Shown: piece by piece, positions 47,801-53,473 of the stretch | How the letters are laid out: each line of letters opens with the position of its first letter | How positions within the stretch are numbered: position 1 is the stretch's first letter | Source: Parachlorella kessleri | Lineage: Eukaryota > Chlorophyta > Trebouxiophyceae > Chlorellales > Chlorellaceae | Assembly: GCA_001598975.1 (NCBI GenBank) | Contig: BBXU01001387.1 | Location: forward strand, 1-53,473 | DNA length: 53,473 nt | Direction: 5' to 3' | The notes under the pieces: model-generated | Database searches by the model: none | What the model was told of the DNA's origin: nothing | Seen by the model: only the letters and a program-made list of their open reading frames with translations | Translations under genes and position numbers: made by a program

Positions 47801-50609
47801 TGTGCGCCCGCCCTCTGTGCCACATCAGCGCTGCCAGCAAATCTGCGGCTACCTGCTCTCCTTGTCCCTGCTCCGCAGGTTGTGGAGCACAGCATGCACA
47901 GCAGCACGCCTTGGGAGAGCGTGCTTGGGACCACCATTTCTCACCCCAACATTGTTGCCACATACCGGGTACACACCGTGGAGGTGGGAGGTCGTAGCGC
48001 TGGCTCCCTGGGAATTGCGCCAGACAGCTCTACCTCTCCTGTGGGACCCTCCCCAAATACATCCGAGCAGTGCTCCGGCAGCGGACAGCCCCCTGCTGCC
48101 AGCTCAGATTCAGCTGGTGCGAGGGCGGATGGTGGGCCAGCGGTAGACGGTAGTACTATAGAAAGTGGGTCTGGAGCTGACACCGCAGGGTCAGCAGAGG
48201 ACTCAGCAAGGGATGCAGCAAGCCCAGCCAGCAGTGGCATGAGAGCTGCCATCGGCTGCATGGAAGATGCTTCTCAGGAGCCCAGCTCGGGGTTGCGAGA
48301 GGGTGGGGCTGTGGCAATACAGATACATGCTGCCAGGGCGGGGCAGTTTTATGAGACGTGGATGCTGCTTGAGGTGCGCAGTCTTCCTTGGGCATTCCTT
48401 GGAGGGAGTAATGCATGTTTTCCCGGATGAGGCTGGTAAAGGCAAGGCAGGTGGGAAGCAGCCTCCCTTGGTTGAAGGCACGTGCAATGCTGAGGCTTCA
48501 GGGATGTGCAAAAGAGGAACCTGGCGAAGGGTCCAGCAGTGGTAAGGTAGCTCTAGGTCTCTCAGCTGAAGGAGTCATGAGGCAGCCTTTGAGCAGCTAT
48601 GTTCCTGGCTATAGTAATAGGGGGCTTTAGGGTTAGGGTTTAGGGTTGGCTATTTATTATTTGAACTAGCTGCGCTCGCTATGCCCTGGTGCATGCACCC
48701 GGAGGCCGCTGCAACTGCTGAAAACTCTGACAGCTGGCACGTCCCCGCTGCAGTACTGCGACAAGGGCTCGCTGGCCGAGAGCATCAAGGCCCGGCGCTT
48801 CCTCAGTCGCAGGACGGGGCAGCCGCACCTGCGTGCTGTGCTGATGTGCCTGGCTGACGTGGCGCGCGGCATGGCTTACCTGCACGCTCAGCAAATTGTT
48901 CATGGCGACCTAGGGGCAGGTGTGACAGTGGCTGGCTGGCTGGCTGGGCTGTCCTGGGGTCATGTTGTAGGGTGCTGACGTGGGTTAGTCCGGTCTGGGA
49001 GGTACATTGTGAGAAGATATATTGTTAGTGGTCACCTGAGACATAGTACAAAGGCAGGGCCATGGCTTGAGTACTTGGTTGATGTGGCTGTGTGGTAATG
49101 GTGCCAGCGGCTCCCCTGCATGCGGCACTGCATGCCTTGCACTAGGCTGTATGTGATGGGGTTACATCATTCCTAGCTCGCTACTCTGGGCCTGAGCAAG
49201 CCTAGCATGCACAGCGTAGTCTACTCCCCTTCTTCTATGTGCAGCCAACGTGTTGATGAAGAGCCGGGAGGATGGTGGCAAGGGCTTCACCTGCAAGATT
49301 GCCGACCTGGGGCTCAGCAGGCTGCTGGACAAGCACAACACGCTGCTCACACAGACGGTCGGCACGCTGGGGTGAGCGGCGTGTGCACGCCTTCCCCTAC
49401 AAAGTAACTGTACCTCCTCTCTGACCGCATTACCTGCCACCCTACATAAATATATGGAGCCGGGCTGGGGGGGTATGGCCGCAGGAGGGTTGGTCCAGAC
49501 TTCCTCATTGGTGCGATGGCCTGAGTGGAGCCATGGACTTGCCCGTTGCCCGTTAGCAGTTGCTGGCTGACGTATCGAGGGGGTCGCGTCCACCCCAGAT
49601 CCAGGCTAGGGCTTGCTTATACCACTCCATGCTGCCGCTGTGCTCTGCTGCTGCAGCTACATGCCGCCCGAGGTGATGACGCACGGCAGGGTCACCAAGG
49701 CCACCGACGTCTACTCTTTTGGCATGCTCATGTACGAGCTGGCAGCCTGCCGACTGGCCTATAGGGGGTACAACGCGGCCCAAGTCTTCTATATGGTGAT
49801 ACACCAGGTGAATTTCAGAAAGTGACCCAGGGAGGTGGCTTGAGCCTGGCTGCCAGGGTGGCTTCCGTGTGGCGGGAGGGGGGGGGGTACTGGGGGGCGG
49901 GCCAAGTAGGCGTCCTGCAGGCCGGTAAAGTTGGCTATGACATGTGAGTGCATGTGTTCTCTCCTCATGGCAACGGCCGACCCGGTGGCCATGGGCTCGT
50001 AAAGATGGTTTTCTACGAACCCTACGCCTTGTGTGGCCAGCGGTGACAGGTATGCGTCTTCAACCCTGCATAGCCTGGCACAGCACAGCACGGTCGGCAC
50101 GGCACAGGGCAAGCCAGCTGTGGTCGGCACTGGAGAGTGTCGCTACGCCCTTTGTGAGGGTCATAGTATTGCAGTCAGTCTAAGAGCTAAGGCTGGCCGC
50201 AGCTCCCTGCATCAGCCCCCAGCAAAAAGATACAATAGAGAGTAATAGAGAGCATTCTGTACTATAAAATATTGGAAATGCCCTGTTACTTCACGTCGCG
50301 CACCCAGGGTTTCCCTGGCCGGCCCGCAGGGTGAGAGGCCCTCCATTCCTGTGGGCCTGGACCTCCCCAGGGGTTATGTGGACCTCATGCAGCGCTGCTG
50401 GGCAGCAACTTCAGAGGCCAGGTGTGTGGGGCAGCCTGCTGGCCTGCTAGGCTGGAAATTCAATGTTCCCTTCCTGTGGGGCCAGCCCATGCCGGGCTTG
50501 ATTTGCGTGCAAGGCCCTCTTGACTGGGTGATGTCATGTAACATGCAGGCCATCTGCTGTCGAGGTGTTGACAGAGCTGGAGGTGCTGCTTTCGAGGATG
50601 GCCCCTTGA
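44803..50609 (+). CDS. Receptor-like kinase D, probable pseudokinase with frameshift
   Basis: Exons by homology to B/C: 44803-44968 (an in-frame ATG at 44710 is also possible), 45082-45168, 45319-45554, 45858-46155, 46424-46573, 46933-47110, 47575-47627, 47879-48373, 48754-48919, 49245-49371, 49657-49807, 50330-50421 and 50549-50609 (TGA). The leader is VVLFLLSSLHHAES, and the ectodomain and kinase exons are well kept (GRGGYGRVYRAKW, VAVK, ADLGLSRLL, YMPPE). Two lesions stand out. The catalytic loop reads HGDLGAAN, with glycine for the lysine of HGDLKAAN. The TM exon is 150 bp instead of 152 and its frame no longer meets exon 6: a shift of one base near GGTTTGGG would restore a basic WVTRRRRWRR stop-transfer like that of C. 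An in-frame weak donor (ACG/GTGGAG) could bypass this. It may be a pseudogene, a pseudokinase or a base-calling error. Confidence 0.72.
48626..48647 (+). repeat. Short interstitial telomere-like repeat
   Basis: TTTAGGG, TTAGGG, TTTAGGG in a row, in the intron before the hinge exon of kinase D. TTTAGGG is the common plant and green algal telomere unit. Three units are too few to infer telomeric origin. Confidence 0.6.
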
Positions 50610-50754
50610 CCTCCAAAAAACGTGTGACGCAGTTGAGGAGTCCTGAAAATGCAGGTGTCTGATACACCTTAGCTATGTGGCAGCAGCGTGTAGGGCAGAG
50701 CAACCCATTGTCATGCTTGCCTTGGGTCATGCCAGGCCTTGTTATTAGCATGGG

Positions 50755-50817
50755 TGGCAGGTAGTGCAAACAGGGAGTATAGCTGGGCTGGACTGGACTG
50801 ACAGGGCTGGATGCAGA
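50755..50817 (+). repeat. Dispersed repeat 2, copy 2
   Basis: Partner of 37983-38043, same orientation. Shared blocks are GGCAGGTAGTGCAAACAG and CTGACAGGGCTGGATGCA. It lies about 150 bp after the kinase D stop. Confidence 0.6.
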
Positions 50818-51913
50818 ATGATGTTATGTTATGCATATGTCAGCGCTTTCTGTATACTACTAGTACATGACTGCCTTTGTTTGGCAGCGGTATGGTTTGC
50901 TGCTGTTGTTCACTAGGCGTCTTACTACCTCCCACGCAACTTGCTTGGGGCTCACAAGAAGCCATGTGGTACCCTACCATGATAGCCCGTGGGTTGGCGT
51001 TATTTGTTGTTGGGCGAGACTGAAGTCTGGCAACCGTGCTGCTTGATGAGCCTAGTTGACATTGCTCCCTTGGAGATGATGCATAGCAAAAAGGGCATGT
51101 AGACTGGAGTCCCACTGCCGCAAGGGCGGGGAATAGCTCGCCGGATGACATCTTATGCACCCTAAGCATCGCTGCCAGCGCTGTTTCTGTTGGCAGCGTG
51201 CCCAGCTGGAGGGTTGATAGCGTGTCGAGCTTGACGTACCTTGCATCTGGCACGCGACAAGTATGGCAACAGGGGAAGTTGCAACCGCCGCCACCTGTGC
51301 GCCTTGTGGACTGTTCTCCAGCAGCACTGCAGCTGCGTTCAGGGTCATGCCAGGAGGGAAAGGACTGGACCTGGTGGTGTAAGAGGCACCCCATGAGGGA
51401 GGCAAGCCGGTTGACGTCGGCTGTTCATCACGTGAACTTGTTAGTGGCTGTGGGGCTTCAGCCTCCCAGCGGCCCCTGGGCACGATGTCTGTGCGCAAGT
51501 TGCCTAGGTGATCTCCTAGAGAACAGGGGCTATCCTGGAGAAGAGATCCGACGTGTTTGTGCCAGGTTGGGTCGTATAAAACCCCTGCCTCAGGATTTCA
51601 AGTATGATACACGGCTCCTTGCGTTTACTGAAGATGATCACATGGAATTGCCTTGTTATTGCACTGCAACCGAATGCGACTGCTGATAGCACCTCCCTCG
51701 GCGAGCCTGGCAAGGGTTCAAGGGTCGACCCTGGCCGCCAGGCGGCCTCAAGGGTCAGCCGTCAAGGTGCACCGCGCCCCTCATGCTCTGCACGCTGCGG
51801 CGGTGTCAGCCCTGTTTGGCGAGGCCGTCACATGAGCCGGGGAAGAAGCGTTTCTGGTGCATCAAATTTATCTTGGTGCGTCTCCAAGTCTACAGACGCT
51901 CACTACCACCTTG

Positions 51914-51982
51914 CTTGCAGACCGGTGATCAAACCCATACAGGCGCGTCGCCAACTGAGCTATATAGCGACTAGTCTGCAAG
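51914..51982 (-). ncRNA. Structured tRNA-like element upstream of P5CDH
   Basis: A perfect 9-bp inverted repeat (CTTGCAGAC at 51914-51922, GTCTGCAAG at 51974-51982) encloses a second perfect 5-bp stem (GTCGC at 51947-51951, GCGAC at 51967-51971). On the minus strand the inner loop contains TAGCTCAGTTGG, an exact tRNA box A, followed after 14 bases by GGTTTGATCACC, close to box B. The spacing is too short for a normal tRNA with an anticodon arm. It could be a degenerate tRNA, a tRNA-derived SINE head, or a stem-loop in the P5CDH 5' UTR, because it ends 30 bp before that start codon. Confidence 0.4.
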
Positions 51983-52012
51983 GGAAAGGTCTTTGTAAAC
52001 CCTTGGGAGGAG

Positions 52013-53473
52013 ATGCTGGTGCGGAAGCTGGGGCACCAGGGGCTGCTGAGGGCTTTGTTGCCAGCCGCCCAGCGATGCATCGGTAGCTGGGCTTCCGTCG
52101 ACCCAGCCAAGATCTCTGGCAGCAACCCAGCCACTGTCAGTAACTTGGGTAGGTCACTCGGCGTCAGCTTGCACATCTGGGGATTCCACCTAGAGGTGGA
52201 GACTTTGGCTTTAGTGGCTAGCCTGGAAGCATGCACGTGCAACAGCCGAACTAGAAATGGCTGTGCGGCTCTCTTTTTCTCTTTGACTCCGCAATAGCTC
52301 CAATTAGGTGACGTCCGTGGTGACAGCTGTGGCTAACTCAATTTCCACAGTGGGAAGGCCACTCGCCTGCTTGGTTACTCACCAACGGTGCCATGTGCTG
52401 CCTCCCACCCTGCAGTGTTTGGCAAATGGGTGGGCACTGAGAAGCAGCTGACCATCCCTGACCCACTCAATGGGGAGCCATTCATTACGGTGCCAGATAC
52501 TCAGCTGCATGAGATCGAGCCTTTTGTGAAAAGCCTGCTGGCGGTGCCCAAGTCGGGCGTCCACAACCCGCTGAAGAACCCTGAGAGGTGAGGCTTGGGG
52601 CAGCCGCGTGTCGCCTCCAAGGCGGGTGCTGTTTGCATAGTGGCAGCTTCTAGCACGTGCATCTTGCAGTGTATCGAACCCCGCCAGCCGTCTATTACTC
52701 TGTTGGTCGGATTCGCAATGCTTGCAAGCTGTAGCAGTCTTTGCAATTCTGTGGTGCTAAGAGACCGGCCTGATTTTGAGATCAGGGGCACCAGGCCTTT
52801 TTAAGCTGTGCGTCACTCTGCGTGCCATACTTGCCGACTTGGGGCCCAGCAAAGGGGCGACCTACTTCGCTTTTTTTTTGTCGTGTGATTAGGTCTAGGG
52901 GACTGAGCCCTTGCCCACAAGAAACTTTTATTGCTGTGTACACCAGCACTGCCTTATGTACATGAGCGCTGCCCCTCCTCCGCCCGCCCTACAACCTGCA
53001 ACACCGGCACCTTCAACCTGCCATGCGGGAGGATATTTGCAGGCACCTCTTCTACGGCGAGGTTAACATACCAGCGCTGCCCTGCTCCGCCTGCTCTAGT
53101 AAGCCTGCATTAATGGCACCCTGCAGGTACCTCCTCTACGGCGAGGTGAACATACCAGCGCTGCCCTGCTCTGCCCGCCCTAGTAAACCTGCATTATGGC
53201 ACCCTGCAGGTACCTCCTCTACGGCGAGGTGAACATACCAGCGCTGCCCTGCTCTGCCCGCCCTGATAAACCTGCATTAATGGCACCCTGAAGGTACCTC
53301 CTCTACGGCGAGGTGAGCGCCAAGGCGGCCGAGGAGATGCGTAAGCCCGAGGTGCTGGACTACTTTGCCCGGCTGGTGCAGCGGGTGGCGCCCAAGAGCT
53401 ATGCCCAGGCGGCGGGGGAGGTGACCGTCACGCGCCGCTTCCTGGAGAACTTCTCGGGCGACCAGGTGGGTGG
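52013..53473 (+). CDS. P5CDH: Delta-1-pyrroline-5-carboxylate dehydrogenase (ALDH12), 5' part
   Basis: Three exons fall in the window: 52013-52148, 52416-52587 and 53294-53465, then a GTGGGT donor. The gene runs off the right edge after about 160 codons. The N-terminus (MLVRKLGHQGLLRALLPAAQ) is basic and hydrophobic without acids, as expected of a mitochondrial presequence. The body matches the ALDH12 family of plants and algae: FGKWVG, DPLNGEPF, HNPLKNPERYLLYGEV, DYFARLVQRVAPKSY, then VTRRFLENFSGDQ. The enzyme oxidises glutamate-gamma-semialdehyde (from P5C) to glutamate with NAD+ in mitochondrial proline breakdown. The catalytic Cys lies downstream of the window. Exon 3 is preceded by three tandem copies of its own acceptor and first codons. 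Its own acceptor is the weaker GAAG. Confidence 0.93.
53037..53314 (+). repeat. 83-84 bp tandem repeat carrying P5CDH exon-3 acceptors
   Basis: Copies of the exon-3 start (GTACCTCCTCTACGGCGAGGT) begin at 53043 (variant GCACCTCTTCTACGG), 53127, 53210 and 53294, spaced 84, 83 and 84 bp. The first three continue into AACATACCAGCGCTGCCCTG and then a TGCATTA(A)TGGCACCCTG block that ends in CAG before the next copy. Only the 53294 copy continues into conserved ALDH12 coding sequence, and it is preceded by CTGAAG instead of CTGCAG. Confidence 0.92.

Larger units (their letters stand above)
50610..52012. other. Intergenic region between kinase D and P5CDH
   Basis: Carries the kinase D 3' UTR, a dispersed-repeat copy (50755-50817) and the promoter and 5' UTR of P5CDH with a structured tRNA-like element (51914-51982). 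Open frames on both strands (for example 51198-51686) show no recognisable domain. Confidence 0.5.

Noticed and set aside
52166..52415. Extra P5CDH exon between exons 1 and 2
   Set aside because: Exons 1 and 2 already join in phase and give the expected ALDH12 N-terminus. The interval has no ALDH-like codons.

Overview
The window is nuclear DNA of a green alga, most likely a chlorophycean (volvocine or Sphaeropleales type). I cannot place it to species. It is GC-rich and intron-dense. Coding exons are mostly 50-250 bp, donors are mainly GTGAGN or GTAAGN, acceptors are mainly TGCAG, and candidate TGTAA polyadenylation signals occur. The proteins fit too: Ser-Pro-rich cysteine-module secreted proteins, HGD-type TKL kinases and a double p25-alpha protein. 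All gene models below were spliced by eye. Every junction was checked for reading phase, and in complete models the summed exons close on a stop in frame. The one exception is the TM exon of the last kinase, which appears frameshifted.

Layout, left to right: (1) 1118-4970 (+), a secreted protein of repeated cysteine modules; (2) 6315-12885 (-), a 12-exon phospholipase B-like (PLBD, Ntn-hydrolase) gene of 574 codons; (3) 13279-16713 (+), a three-domain saposin B protein, divergent from PLBD across 393 bp; (4) 17814-22727 (-), a 16-exon, 849-residue protein joining an EF-hand to two p25-alpha (TPPP) domains; (5) 23986-30358 (-), receptor-like kinase A; (6) 30812-36469 (+), kinase B; (7) 37392-43806 (+), kinase C; (8) 44803-50609 (+), kinase D; (9) 52013-window end (+), the 5' part of mitochondrial P5C dehydrogenase (ALDH12).

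Kinases A-D form a locally duplicated family of single-pass receptor-like kinases. Each has a signal peptide, a beta-helix-like ectodomain, one TM segment, a TKL-like kinase domain with HGD in the catalytic loop, and a long low-complexity insertion between the N-lobe and the hinge. B, C and D share identical exon lengths and GC-AG introns just after the catalytic-lysine exon. D seems to be decaying: the catalytic-loop lysine is glycine and the TM exon carries an apparent 1-bp frameshift.

PLBD and saposin products both belong to lysosomal/vacuolar lipid breakdown in other eukaryotes. They share one short divergent promoter region, which suggests co-regulation.

The most unusual pattern is in the introns. 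In five of the nine genes, a segment of about 50-120 bp spanning an exon-intron junction is tandemly repeated inside the adjoining intron, giving extra intact or decayed splice sites. In P5CDH the upstream copies have better acceptors than the one needed for the conserved protein.
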